DNA from: an uncultured Arsenicibacter sp.
Lineage (GTDB): Bacteria; Bacteroidota; Bacteroidia; Cytophagales; Spirosomataceae
Length of the DNA stretch: 64,000 bases
Assembly (NCBI RefSeq): GCF_945952095.1
Contig: NZ_CAMFHL010000001.1
Coordinates: 38,436-102,435, forward strand
Direction of reading: 5' to 3'
Shown here one piece after another: positions 26,729 to 34,564 of this stretch. Position 1 is the stretch's first letter; each line of letters opens with the position of its first letter. The position numbers and the translations under genes are program-made. The notes under the pieces are model-generated. The model had not been told where the DNA came from, did no database searches, and saw only the letters and a program-made list of their open reading frames with translations.

Positions 26729-26804
26729 GGTGATGTAGCTCAGTTGGTAGAGCAAAGGACTGAAAATCCTTGTGTCGGCGGTTCGATTCCGTCCATCACC
26801 ACCA
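26729..26804 (+). tRNA. tRNA-Phe (anticodon GAA)
   Basis: Acceptor GGTGATG pairs with CATCACC, followed by ACCA (encoded CCA). D arm TAGCTCAGTTGGTAGAGC. The anticodon stem AAGGA/TCCTT encloses CTGAAAA, giving GAA. The T arm is CGGCGGTTCGATTCCGTC. Confidence 0.97.
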
Positions 26805-26805
26805 G

Positions 26806-26836
26806 GCGACTGCAAGCAATTGCGGTCGCTTTTTTT
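26806..26836 (+). terminator. tRNA-Phe terminator
   Basis: GCGACTGC (26806-26813) pairs with GCGGTCGC (26822-26829) and is followed by seven T. It begins directly after the CCA end. Confidence 0.85.
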
Positions 26837-26922
26837 ATGTCCTCTATCGTAAACGGCCGGTCTGCCAGCATCCGGTTGTCTATATACCGGTGACCGCCGG
26901 TGCTGCCATCATTTTTCGCTTC
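26837..26922 (-). pseudogene. truncated gene remnant, possibly the N-terminus of a fatty acid desaturase
   Basis: On the minus strand, an ATG at 26922 opens MEAKNDGSTGGHRYIDNRML and then ADRPFTIEDIKKA (26862-26824). PFT-x-x-x-IKKAI is the usual N-terminus of membrane fatty acid desaturases, where it is followed by PxHCF. Here the match stops where the tRNA-Phe terminator and tRNA begin, and the frame then reads antisense to the tRNA. A complete promoter with a palindromic operator stands upstream, so this looks like the 5' stub of a gene deleted up to the tRNA. The family call rests on a short match. Confidence 0.35.
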
Positions 26923-26967
26923 CATAGTCTGTAAACTTTCCAGCCGGTTTGTTGGTTTTGCCGTGCG

Positions 26968-26997
26968 CAAAGATAGTATGCAAGCATACTATTTCAA
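26968..26997 (-). promoter_or_regulatory. promoter of the truncated gene
   Basis: On the minus strand TTG (26997-26995), 19 bases, TATCTTTG (26975-26968), a perfect -7 box. The spacer is filled by the palindrome listed separately. The predicted transcript would reach the ATG at 26922 after about 40 bases. Confidence 0.65.
26975..26990. promoter_or_regulatory. palindromic operator AGTATGCAAGCATACT
   Basis: A 14-base palindrome GTATGC-AA-GCATAC with flanking A/T, sitting between the -33 and -7 boxes, where a bound repressor would block RNA polymerase. A near-identical site, GTATGCATGCATAC, lies at 40372-40385 before the dienoyl-CoA isomerase gene. Confidence 0.65.
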
Positions 26998-27556
26998 TAT
27001 TCGTAGTACAATTAATTTGAAAATTATGTTTAAACCGGGAGCAAGCAAAAAAGATACGACCTGAAAGTCAAGCATTGGACCGGCAAAACGATAAAAGCAC
27101 CTTTATTTATTCCGCAATGCAATCAAATTCCTGCCCGGACCGGTCATCCAGCGTTACAAAGCCCAGTCTGACATCTTGGTAAAAGACAATTTTTACGGTA
27201 CACTTCCTACCATCATACCCATCTGTTTTTCTTAGTAAATTTATGACAACAGACATCCTGTAGGTACACGTTTCTGCTAAGAAAAGTCGCGTGAAGAAGT
27301 AGACATATTGTGTTGAGCAAACAGATACATCTTATTTTACTTTTTATTACATTTTAAAGATAATATCCCTTAAAATCCACTATTTCTAAAATTTTTTAAA
27401 GACAAACGACCCCTAAACCATATTCTGTCCAGCTGAATTTGTGCTCTTTCAGGATAAAGAATAAACTTTCAGATAATATGGCGGATATTCGCTCAAACGG
27501 GAAACAAGTAATTAATTTCTTTGCTAAATTTCCTAACCTCAATACCAACCTCTATC
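26998..27556. other. AT-rich gap before fbp
   Basis: Apart from the promoter and operator at its left edge, this 560-base stretch is AT-rich, with stops in all frames for most of its length. I see no RNA gene, repeat or clear promoter box for fbp. Confidence 0.5.
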
Positions 27557-28549
27557 ATGGAAACGTCAAATACGTACGCCCTCCCCGTCGGTGTCACTCT
27601 CGACAGATACATCATGCGTCGCCAAAGCGACTTCCCGTTTGCTTCCGGCGAATTATCCCAGCTGCTGCGGGACATTGCGCTGGCCGGAAAAATTATTAAT
27701 AAGGAAATTAACCGCGCCGGCCTGATCGATATTACCGGCGATTATGGCAGCAGCAATGTACAGGGCGAAAGCCAGCAGAAGCTGGATGTCATTGCCAACA
27801 TCCGGTTTATCCGCGCCCTGAAAAACGGCGGCGAATGCTGCGCCATTATCTCGGAAGAAGACGAAGAGATCATTTACACCAGTAATGACCACGCCAAATA
27901 TGTTGTGGCAATGGACCCCCTCGACGGTTCGTCCAACATCGACGTGAATGTGTCTATCGGTACCATTTTCGCCATTTACCGCAGGGTAACGCCTGTCGGT
28001 TCGCGGGCCACACTCGATGACTTTATGCAGGGAGGCCGTAAACAGGTAGCAGCCGGCTATATTCTTTACGGTTCATCGACGATGCTGGTGTACACCACCG
28101 GCCATGGTGTCAGCGGTTTTACATACGATCATTCGCTGGGCGAGTTTTTTCTCTCCCATATTGACATGCGCAGCCCTGTCAAAGGAACAATTTACTCCTG
28201 CAACGAAGGCAATTTTTCGGATTATCCGGCAGGCGTACAGGCATACATTGACCGCTGCAAGGAACAGCGGTATTCGGCCCGGTATATTGGCTCACTCGTT
28301 GCCGATTTCCACCGCAATCTGCTCAAGGGAGGCATTTACTTTTATCCGCCGACCCAAAAAGCCCCTAAAGGGAAACTCCGGCTGCTGTATGAATGCTACC
28401 CGCTGGCGATGATTGCCGAGCAGGCCGGCTGCCGCGCATCCGATGGGTATCAGGACATTCTGGATATTGAGCCGGAAAGCCTGCACCAGCGGTCACCAAT
28501 CTACATCGGCGCAAAAGACATGGTAGATGAAATGACAAATCGGTTGTAA
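27557..28549 (+). CDS. fbp: fructose-1,6-bisphosphatase class I
   Basis: Gluconeogenic hydrolysis of fructose-1,6-bisphosphate. Start at 27557 (METSNTYALPVGVTLDRYI), not the in-frame ATG at 27521. SEEDEEI and MDPLDGSSNIDVNVSIGTIF are the metal-binding signatures. YIGSLVADFHRNLLKGGIY and GKLRLLYECYPLAMIAEQAG are the sugar-phosphate-binding parts of the class I enzyme. Length 330 is normal. The helicase gene follows after nine bases. Confidence 0.97.
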   Translation: METSNTYALPVGVTLDRYIMRRQSDFPFASGELSQLLRDIALAGKIINKEINRAGLIDITGDYGSSNVQGESQQKLDVIANIRFIRALKNGGECCAIISEEDEEIIYTSNDHAKYVVAMDPLDGSSNIDVNVSIGTIFAIYRRVTPVGSRATLDDFMQGGRKQVAAGYILYGSSTMLVYTTGHGVSGFTYDHSLGEFFLSHIDMRSPVKGTIYSCNEGNFSDYPAGVQAYIDRCKEQRYSARYIGSLVADFHRNLLKGGIYFYPPTQKAPKGKLRLLYECYPLAMIAEQAGCRASDGYQDILDIEPESLHQRSPIYIGAKDMVDEMTNRL

Positions 28550-28558
28550 ATTTGTCGT

Positions 28559-29935
28559 ATGACAATTGAACAACCCATTGAACCGTCGTTCGAGGATTTT
28601 GCGCTGAACCGCCAGTTACTCAACGCCATAGCTGATGCCGGCTACACACAGCCGACTCCAATCCAGCTAAAGTCAATACCGTTGATTTTGCAGAATCACG
28701 ACGTACTGGGCATTGCACAAACGGGAACCGGCAAAACAGCTGCGTATGTTTTGCCGCTCCTCATGAAAGTGAAGTATGCACAGGGCAACGCACCCCGTGC
28801 TATCATTCTGGCGCCAACCCGTGAGCTGGCGATCCAGATTAACGACGCCATCAGCGAACTCGCTAAATATACCGATCTTCGTCATACAGCCATCTATGGC
28901 GGCCTCGGCCCCAAAACCCAGATTGAGCGCCTGAAAAACGGTATCGACATTCTGGTAGCTACCCCCGGCCGGTTCATGGACCTGTATCTGTCCGGTGAAA
29001 TCGTCACGAAAGAAATCAAAACCATGATTCTGGACGAAGCCGATAAGATGATGGATATGGGCTTTATGCACCAGATCCGGTCCATTCTGGAGATCATTCC
29101 CCGTAAACGCCAGAACCTGCTCTTCTCGGCAACGTTTCCGGACAAGGTAGAACGCTTATCGGCTGAATTTCTGGAAGCACCGGTCCGGGTTGAAGTGACA
29201 CCACAGGCTTCAACCGCCGAAATGGTGCAGCAGGTCATGTACGAAGTGCCAAACTTCCGGACCAAAATTAACCTGCTCGAATACCTCGTACTTCAGGAGG
29301 GCACCGAACGCGTGATTGTTTTTACCAGGACGAAACAAAGTGCCGAAAATATTTATAAATTTCTGGCACGAAAAGTGGTAAACGAAGACTACATCCGAGT
29401 GATTCACGCCAATAAAGGGCAGAATACGCGGATTAACTCGATGGATGCCTTTAAGGAGGGCCAGATCCGGGTACTGGTTGCCACTGACGTTGCCGCCCGC
29501 GGTATTGACGTCGCCAACGTGACGCACGTAATCAATTTCGACGTACCGATTATCTACGAAGATTATGTGCACCGGATCGGGCGGACAGGACGCGCCAACC
29601 GCAGCGGGAAAGCCATTACATTCGTGACGATGGCCGAAGAATATCATGTCGGAAAAATTGAAAAAATTATCCGGATGAAAGTACCGCGGCTGCCAATGCC
29701 TGACAACGTTGAACAAATCGAAACACCGTTCGATGAGCAACAGGCCATGCTGCGGGAGATCGACGAGCAGAAACGGAAGGAAGACCCGACCTTTAAAGGT
29801 GCCTTCCACGAAAAGAAAATCAAACCGGGTATGAAGGCAGCCCCCAAGGCACGCGTAATTCCTGGTGTTAAGCCGGCTAAACGGCCGGCTACGACCGGAA
29901 ACAAGCCGGTAAACCGCAGCAAAAAACGAAGATAA
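28559..29935 (+). CDS. DEAD-box ATP-dependent RNA helicase
   Basis: 458 residues with all core motifs in order: Q motif PTPIQLKSIP, motif I AQTGTGKTAAY, APTRELAIQ, TPGR, DEAD, SAT, then in domain 2 IVFTRTKQSAENI, ATDVAARGID and HRIGRTGR. The C-terminal tail is basic (about residues 400-458, ending NRSKKRR), as in RhlE-type helicases that act on ribosome assembly or RNA decay. It lies nine bases after fbp; TAAATTTG at 28547 overlaps the fbp stop but lacks a -33 box, so co-transcription with fbp is more likely. Confidence 0.95.
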   Translation: MTIEQPIEPSFEDFALNRQLLNAIADAGYTQPTPIQLKSIPLILQNHDVLGIAQTGTGKTAAYVLPLLMKVKYAQGNAPRAIILAPTRELAIQINDAISELAKYTDLRHTAIYGGLGPKTQIERLKNGIDILVATPGRFMDLYLSGEIVTKEIKTMILDEADKMMDMGFMHQIRSILEIIPRKRQNLLFSATFPDKVERLSAEFLEAPVRVEVTPQASTAEMVQQVMYEVPNFRTKINLLEYLVLQEGTERVIVFTRTKQSAENIYKFLARKVVNEDYIRVIHANKGQNTRINSMDAFKEGQIRVLVATDVAARGIDVANVTHVINFDVPIIYEDYVHRIGRTGRANRSGKAITFVTMAEEYHVGKIEKIIRMKVPRLPMPDNVEQIETPFDEQQAMLREIDEQKRKEDPTFKGAFHEKKIKPGMKAAPKARVIPGVKPAKRPATTGNKPVNRSKKRR

Positions 29936-29944
29936 CACGAAGAC

Positions 29945-29999
29945 AATGAGGTATTTTCCAAACTTTTTGACTGATAATCCGTTTGCTGAATACCTCATT
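29945..29999 (+). terminator. stem-loop after the helicase gene
   Basis: AATGAGGTATT (29945-29955) is the exact inverse of AATACCTCATT (29989-29999), with a 33-base loop and TTCTATC after. A weak terminator or end-protecting stem. Confidence 0.5.
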
Positions 30000-30188
30000 T
30001 CTATCAACATTTTTTTCCGGCATGTACTAAGCCGGATTGCGATTCGTTTTAGTAAAACACGTACGCGGTCAAGCATCGCCACGTTGTTTGGATCAGGTTT
30101 TGTTCAACACTCAGGTAAGTGATGTATGCTATTGTGTGACATTGTTGATCGAAACCACCGAAACAGACGTACAGATTTCCTAAAACAC

Positions 30189-31013
30189 ATGATCTTTCGG
30201 GTTCATCCTTTTTTGATGGGTTTGCTGTTGATGCTGCCGTTCCGTCTGGTGGCTCAATCAACGCAGCTGATTACGTCAGCGCGGACGGTCGATTCGGCAA
30301 ATAACCGGAAACCAACAGCCAAACAGGCTTTTGTTGCGGATAAAGGGCTTACAACTGAAGCTGCTACGACGGCTGTAGCTGTGGCTGCCGAATCTAAAAC
30401 AGCCGCACACCTGCTCCCCCTTTTCGGCGAACGGTCTAAATCGACCGAGCAAATCGAACACGATATCCGTTTTCTGAGCGACTGCGACCAGAATTTTGCG
30501 AGCCGTCAGGAAGCCAGTCAGTTCTTTGCCGCCCGTGGCTGGGATTATATTAATGACGGCCAGCTGGATACGGCAGCCTACCGGTTTAATCTGGCTTATC
30601 TGCTGAACGAAAAGAACGCAGATGTGTATTGGGGGCTGGGCGTGGTGTGTTATCAGCAGGAAAAGCTGCCGGATGCTATCCGTATGCTGAAAAAAGGGCT
30701 GGCTTATGCAGACACCAATACCGTCCTGATGACTGATCTGGCTACCGTTGAAATTAAGTTCTTTCAGCAGACTAAAAATCAACAGTTACTGACTGACGCC
30801 GAAAACATTCTGACTCAAGCCATTACAATCGATCCGGCCAACGCTACGGCTCATATTGAAATGTCTCTGCTCTGTTATACCAAAGGCGAGTACGAAAAAG
30901 CCTGGGAAGCGCTTCATAAAGCACGGGCTATCGACCTGTCAGTCGTTGATCTGGCCTTTCTCGGCGACCTGCTAGCCAAAATGCCCGATCCGAAAGGTTT
31001 TTTCAAACGATAA
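30189..31013 (+). CDS. secreted or lipid-anchored TPR protein
   Basis: 274 residues from the ATG at 30189 (MIFRVHPFLMGLLLMLPFRL, signal peptide, cut near LVAQS); the longer frame from 30126 has no signal. Tetratricopeptide repeats occupy residues about 115-260 (AARGWDYINDGQLDTAAYRF, DVYWGLGVVCYQQEKLPDAI, ATAHIEMSLLCYTKGEYEKA). TPR units bind partner proteins. The region before them is low-complexity Ala/Thr/Lys. The function is unknown; the nearest neighbours give no hint. Confidence 0.8.
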   Translation: MIFRVHPFLMGLLLMLPFRLVAQSTQLITSARTVDSANNRKPTAKQAFVADKGLTTEAATTAVAVAAESKTAAHLLPLFGERSKSTEQIEHDIRFLSDCDQNFASRQEASQFFAARGWDYINDGQLDTAAYRFNLAYLLNEKNADVYWGLGVVCYQQEKLPDAIRMLKKGLAYADTNTVLMTDLATVEIKFFQQTKNQQLLTDAENILTQAITIDPANATAHIEMSLLCYTKGEYEKAWEALHKARAIDLSVVDLAFLGDLLAKMPDPKGFFKR

Positions 31014-31136
31014 TCCGGACAGCATTACCGGGCTAACCGTCATTGTCCGGCTACACATAAAGACCGGGAATTGGTTTATTTTTGCGGCCGGAACGGCTGG
31101 TGATCATAACCGCCAGCCTGCGTAACGTCTCCCGGC

Positions 31137-31790
31137 ATGATCAAACTACTTCGTCAGAATATTCTTTTTTTCAGCCTCTATGGTCTTTTGCTGATTGTTA
31201 TCGGCGCCTTGCAGCTACTCTATACCAAAGACGAGCTGATGCAGTGGATAAATGCCCGCAACAGTCCGGAAGCCGACTTTCTTTTTCAGAACATAACCTA
31301 TCTCGGTGACGGTGCCTTTTCGGTGATTATGGCGGTGATTCTGGCGCTGGCTTCCTGGCGCTACGGAATTTTAGGGGCTGCCAGCTTTGCCTTAAGCGGC
31401 GGTATCTCATCGGTACTGAAACACTACGTATTTACCGACTCGTTACGCCCGCTGAAATATTTTGAGCATTCGCAATGGGAATACAGGGTGATAAAAGGGC
31501 TCGATATTCACAGCTATAACAGTTTCCCGTCGGGCCATACAATCACCGCCTTTGCCATTTTCTCCCTGATGGCGCTGCTGGACGGCCGCAAAGCCCGAAG
31601 CTGGTTCTGGCTGCTGCTGGCCTTTCTGACGGGCTATTCCCGCGTGTACCTGTTCCAGCATTTTGTAGAGGATGCCTACGCCGGTTCCGTCATTGGCGTC
31701 GGCTCAACGCTGGTTGTCTATTATTTTTTTATGCAGTATTGGGATAAGAACCCGCGCGACTGGCATCAGAAAGGCATCATCCGCCGGTAA
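31137..31790 (+). CDS. PAP2-superfamily membrane phosphatase
   Basis: 217 residues with five or six membrane helices. The three acid-phosphatase motifs are present: the RP of motif 1 in TDSLRPLKYF, FPSGHT (motif 2, catalytic His) and SRVYLFQHFVEDAYAG (motif 3, SR-x5-H-x3-D). Such enzymes dephosphorylate lipids, for example undecaprenyl diphosphate, phosphatidylglycerol phosphate or lipid A phosphates, on the outer face of the membrane. TATTTTTG at 31077-31084 could be its -7 box, but no matching -33 box is visible. Confidence 0.92.
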   Translation: MIKLLRQNILFFSLYGLLLIVIGALQLLYTKDELMQWINARNSPEADFLFQNITYLGDGAFSVIMAVILALASWRYGILGAASFALSGGISSVLKHYVFTDSLRPLKYFEHSQWEYRVIKGLDIHSYNSFPSGHTITAFAIFSLMALLDGRKARSWFWLLLAFLTGYSRVYLFQHFVEDAYAGSVIGVGSTLVVYYFFMQYWDKNPRDWHQKGIIRR

Positions 31791-31798
31791 AACAAAAG

Positions 31799-31845
31799 AG
31801 GATTACAGGATTAACATGATACATTGTTGTTAATCCTGTAATCCT
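31799..31845. repeat. perfect 18-bp inverted repeat (AGGATTACAGGATTAACA)
   Basis: 31799-31816 and 31828-31845 are exact inverse copies with an 11-base loop, lying between the convergent PAP2 and DUF4293 genes. It likely acts as a bidirectional terminator or stabilising stem. Sequences of this GATTACAGGATTAACA type are spread between genes in Spirosoma-like genomes (from memory). Confidence 0.7.
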
Positions 31846-31869
31846 GTCAGTAATCTGTGTTTTTGAGAC

Positions 31870-32358
31870 CTACCGGAAACGATCCGATTCACGCACCTTA
31901 CGCTCATCACGGCGGATAAACCGGTTTGCCAGAGCGTTACCAACGAGGGCAACAATCAGTGCGTAAAAGCCGGGCAGAAATGTTCCCTGATCATCCGGAT
32001 TGCCAAATGCCTTGCCCTTATACAGCGTCTGGTACAGCGAAATACCCATGATAGCTGTCAGCAGCATGGCATTGATCGCACACATCATCGTCTGACGCAG
32101 GCGGTTCCGGTATTGAAACATGGCATAAAGCGCCAATACCGCTACGGCAACCATCAGCACAGCCAGATACCACAGCGGATCAACCTGAGTAGACGATCCG
32201 CCTGATGGCAGTGTTGCTATCTTTTCATACTGAAGTGCCGTTAAACGGGCAGACTCAGTTGGCAGGCTGCCTTTTTTTTCCCACAGCGGAGTAAGCAGGG
32301 CGAAGCCCATCGAGAGCGAAATCAGGAACAGAAATATGGTCTGAACGCGTTGAATCAT
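31870..32358 (-). CDS. DUF4293 membrane protein
   Basis: 162 residues with four membrane helices. The start MIQRVQTIFLFLISLSMGFA is the standard opening of DUF4293 proteins of Bacteroidota, so I use the ATG at 32358 and not the open frame back to 32466, which would run into the insertion element. Function unknown. The C-terminus is charged (NRFIRRDERKVRESDRFR). Its promoter region is hit by the TnpB element. Confidence 0.85.
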   Translation of the reverse strand: MIQRVQTIFLFLISLSMGFALLTPLWEKKGSLPTESARLTALQYEKIATLPSGGSSTQVDPLWYLAVLMVAVAVLALYAMFQYRNRLRQTMMCAINAMLLTAIMGISLYQTLYKGKAFGNPDDQGTFLPGFYALIVALVGNALANRFIRRDERKVRESDRFR

Positions 32359-32421
32359 AAAATTTCGAGAGAAAATAAATAGCGGGTAGCCGTTCATAGG
32401 ACGCTGCCCGTCTGGACGGCG

Positions 32422-32429
32422 CAAAGTTA
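32422..32429 (-). promoter_or_regulatory. -7 box of the DUF4293 gene at the insertion element edge
   Basis: On the minus strand TAACTTTG matches TAnnTTTG. The -33 box would fall near 32450, which is inside the right end of the TnpB element (edge about 32446), so the native -33 box has been replaced. Confidence 0.55.
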
Positions 32430-32445
32430 GCCAAATCGCAGGATT

Positions 32446-32600
32446 TTGACATCCTCCCCGACCCAAAGGTTCAGTGATTCTCCAAGTCTTAAAAACTCAG
32501 AGATGGTTCACGATTCATCACAACTTGCCCCACAAGCACTAAGCCTGAGAAGGTCTTACGGTCGCTCCACGCGCTTCAACGCGGTGCCCCCGCGCAAAAT
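32446..32600 (-). ncRNA. predicted omega-RNA (TnpB guide RNA scaffold)
   Basis: In IS605-type elements the guide RNA scaffold overlaps the 3' end of tnpB and ends at the right end, with the guide read from flanking DNA. By that rule the scaffold here spans the tnpB tail and the 93 bases after its stop, ending GGGGAGGATGTCAA. The guide would start AATCCTGCGATTTGGC (32445-32430). Extent is inferred from the family, not from a solved structure. Confidence 0.4.
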
Positions 32601-33687
32601 TCAGTATGTTTTGAGCCGCATTTTCGTCGCGGTCATGCTCACTTTTGCATTCGGGGCATTGCCAATCACGCACGTTAAGGGGCATCTTTTGAGCCAAAAA
32701 GCCGCAACACGAACACCGTTTGCTACGGGGAAAGAAGCGGTCAATCCTGACCAGCTCTTTCCCTCTCCAGGCCGCTTTGTAGTCAAGCATGGACACGAAA
32801 CGGCCAAAACCAGCGTCGCTGATATGCCTAGACAGTTTACGATTTCTGAGCATGCCCCGCACGTTCAAGTCCTCCACGGCAATCACATCGAACCGCCGCA
32901 CCAGGTCGGTCGTGACTTTGTTCAGATGATCAATACGGGCGTCACTCAGTTTTTCGTGAATACGGGCAACCTTAATACGCTGACGGTGCCAACGTCCGGA
33001 GCCTTTGGTTTTCCGGCTCAGGAGTCGCTGGGCTTTTGCCAGTTTCTTTTCGTAGGTGCGCGTAAGTTTCAGATTCGGGATACGTTCACCATTGCTGAGA
33101 GTAGCCAGCCTGTTAATACCCAGATCAATCCCGATAGACTGCCCTGTTTTAGTAACTGGTTGTGGCATTTCGTCCAGTACCAGCGAAACGTAATAACGAC
33201 CTGTCCGGGTTTTGCTAACGGTAACCGTAGTGGGTTTACTGCTGAATGGACGCGACCAACGCACGTTGAGTTTGCCAATTTTAGCCAAACTCAAAACACC
33301 ATCGGCATATTTGAAAGCGGACGTGGTGTACTCAGCATTTTGTTTATCCCGCTTGCTTTTGAAGCGGGGATATTTAGCCCGGCCAGTAAAGAAATTCACA
33401 AACGCGGTTTGCAGGTTTCTAAGACTTTGTTGTAGGGGGACACAACTAACTTCATTAAGCCACGAGTGTTCAGGGGTTTTCTTGAGCGCAGTAAGAGCGG
33501 CACTGGATTGATTGTAATTAATCTTTTCGCCGATAGCCCACGCATCGGTCCTGAGTCTGAGACACCAGTTATACACAAACCGGGTATGCCCGAATACCTG
33601 ACTCAATTCCTGAGCTTGCTCTTGGGTAGGGTAAAACCGGTATGTGTATCTGACTTTCACAAAAAAAAGATACAATTTGTGAAACAT
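32539..33687 (-). CDS. tnpB: TnpB RNA-guided endonuclease (OrfB)
   Basis: 382 residues, full length. RuvC-like catalytic residues appear intact: D188 in GIDLGINRLATLS, E272 in VEDLNVRGML and D354 in EHDRDENAAQNIL. Zinc-finger cysteines lie in CSCCG (325-328) and CPEC (344-347). The N-terminal helix-turn-helix region starts VRYTYRFYPTQEQAQ. TnpB cuts DNA guided by omega-RNA and keeps IS605-type elements at their donor site. A GTG at 33660 (VKVRYTYRF) may be the true start, since the nine residues before it are unlike the family. The element lies between DUF4293 and mnmD. Confidence 0.93.
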   Translation of the reverse strand: MFHKLYLFFVKVRYTYRFYPTQEQAQELSQVFGHTRFVYNWCLRLRTDAWAIGEKINYNQSSAALTALKKTPEHSWLNEVSCVPLQQSLRNLQTAFVNFFTGRAKYPRFKSKRDKQNAEYTTSAFKYADGVLSLAKIGKLNVRWSRPFSSKPTTVTVSKTRTGRYYVSLVLDEMPQPVTKTGQSIGIDLGINRLATLSNGERIPNLKLTRTYEKKLAKAQRLLSRKTKGSGRWHRQRIKVARIHEKLSDARIDHLNKVTTDLVRRFDVIAVEDLNVRGMLRNRKLSRHISDAGFGRFVSMLDYKAAWRGKELVRIDRFFPRSKRCSCCGFLAQKMPLNVRDWQCPECKSEHDRDENAAQNILNFARGHRVEARGATVRPSQA

Positions 33688-33806
33688 AAAAACAATAGAA
33701 ATCTTGTGAATACAGGAATCGAGCCTACCCGCGCACTGGCCTTGGCGACCCGCCTGCCGCGATTCCTCCCCGCCGTGAACGGACGGGGTTACCTCGCGGG
33801 ATTATT

Positions 33807-34475
33807 ATGAAAACAGACAGCCGGATCGTCGTTACCGCCGACGGATCACACTCGCTTTTTAATGAACAGGCCGGACAACACTACCACTCTATTTTCGGTG
33901 CCCGGCAGGAATCTGAGCGGGTTTTTATTGAACTTGGTTTACAGGAGGCGCTGGAGCGGTTTACGGATAGCCCGCTCCGTGTCTTCGAGATGGGATTCGG
34001 AACGGGACTGAATGCCGTTATGACCGCCCGCGAAGCCGGAAACCGGCAGCGCTCCGTTGCGTATACGGCAGTCGAAGCCTTTCCGGTGCCACTTGCTGAA
34101 GCCCGTCAGCTTAATTTTGATGAACAGCTGGGCACTTCCTGCACCTATGCGCTGCATGAAGCCCCCTGGCATACACCAACAATCATCAGCCCCTACTTCA
34201 CCCTGACCAAACAGGAGGGTCAGTTGCAGGCGTTCAGCGCCGGTCCTGCCTTCCATCTGGTTTATTACGATGCCTTTGCGCCTGAAGCCCAACCCGAACT
34301 CTGGACCGCAGACATTTTCCAGCATGTTGCCGGCATGATGGTTCCGGATGGTATTCTGACCACCTATTGCTCGAAAGGCTATGTACAGCGAAATCTCAAA
34401 GCTGCCGGGTTCCGGGTCGAAAAACACCCGGGTCCGGCCCGTAAGCGGGAAATACTTCGTGCTGTAAAAATTTGA
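33807..34475 (+). CDS. mnmD: tRNA 5-methylaminomethyl-2-thiouridine methyltransferase (MnmD)
   Basis: 222 residues matching the single-domain MnmD (the MnmC2 activity), which methylates nm5(s2)U34 in tRNA. Key motifs are VVTADGSHSLFNEQAGQHYHS at the start, FEMGFGTGLNAVMTA (SAM-binding motif I), YYDAFAPEAQPELWT, and GILTTYCSKGYVQRNLKAAGF. The start codon lies directly against the left end of the TnpB element, so its own promoter and ribosome site have been displaced. Confidence 0.92.
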   Translation: MKTDSRIVVTADGSHSLFNEQAGQHYHSIFGARQESERVFIELGLQEALERFTDSPLRVFEMGFGTGLNAVMTAREAGNRQRSVAYTAVEAFPVPLAEARQLNFDEQLGTSCTYALHEAPWHTPTIISPYFTLTKQEGQLQAFSAGPAFHLVYYDAFAPEAQPELWTADIFQHVAGMMVPDGILTTYCSKGYVQRNLKAAGFRVEKHPGPARKREILRAVKI

Positions 34476-34564
34476 GAAATTCTGTAAGTTTCATAAGTTT
34501 GATGCATTAAGTGTAAAAACGACACTATTACGTGTCTGCTAACGATATAAAGAACCTTTTGACT

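Larger units (their letters stand above)
32446..33803 (-). mobile_element. IS200/IS605-group element carrying only tnpB
   Basis: The element runs from a right end reading GGGGAGGATGTCAA on the minus strand (about 32446-32459) to a left-end hairpin at 33768-33788 plus flank to about 33803. The hairpin is CCCCGCCG, loop TGAA, CGG-A-CGGGG with a bulged A, as bound by Y1 transposases. An inner pair AGGAATCG (33714-33721) and CGATTCCT (33760-33767) adds subterminal structure. No tnpA is present, so movement would need a transposase in trans. Exact ends are inferred, since this family makes no target duplication. Confidence 0.7.

Noticed and set aside
26519..26815. Minus-strand frame crossing tRNA-Phe (contains GDGRNRTADTRIFSPLLYQL)
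   Set aside because: Antisense of a tRNA, a well-known false protein in databases.
29210..30082. 290-codon minus-strand frame over the helicase 3' half and the gap after it
   Set aside because: Overlaps the conserved helicase domain 2; the part in the gap alone is not gene-like.
32359..32466. N-terminal extension of the DUF4293 protein
   Set aside because: It would start inside the insertion element and translate through the -7 box; the family begins MIQRVQT.
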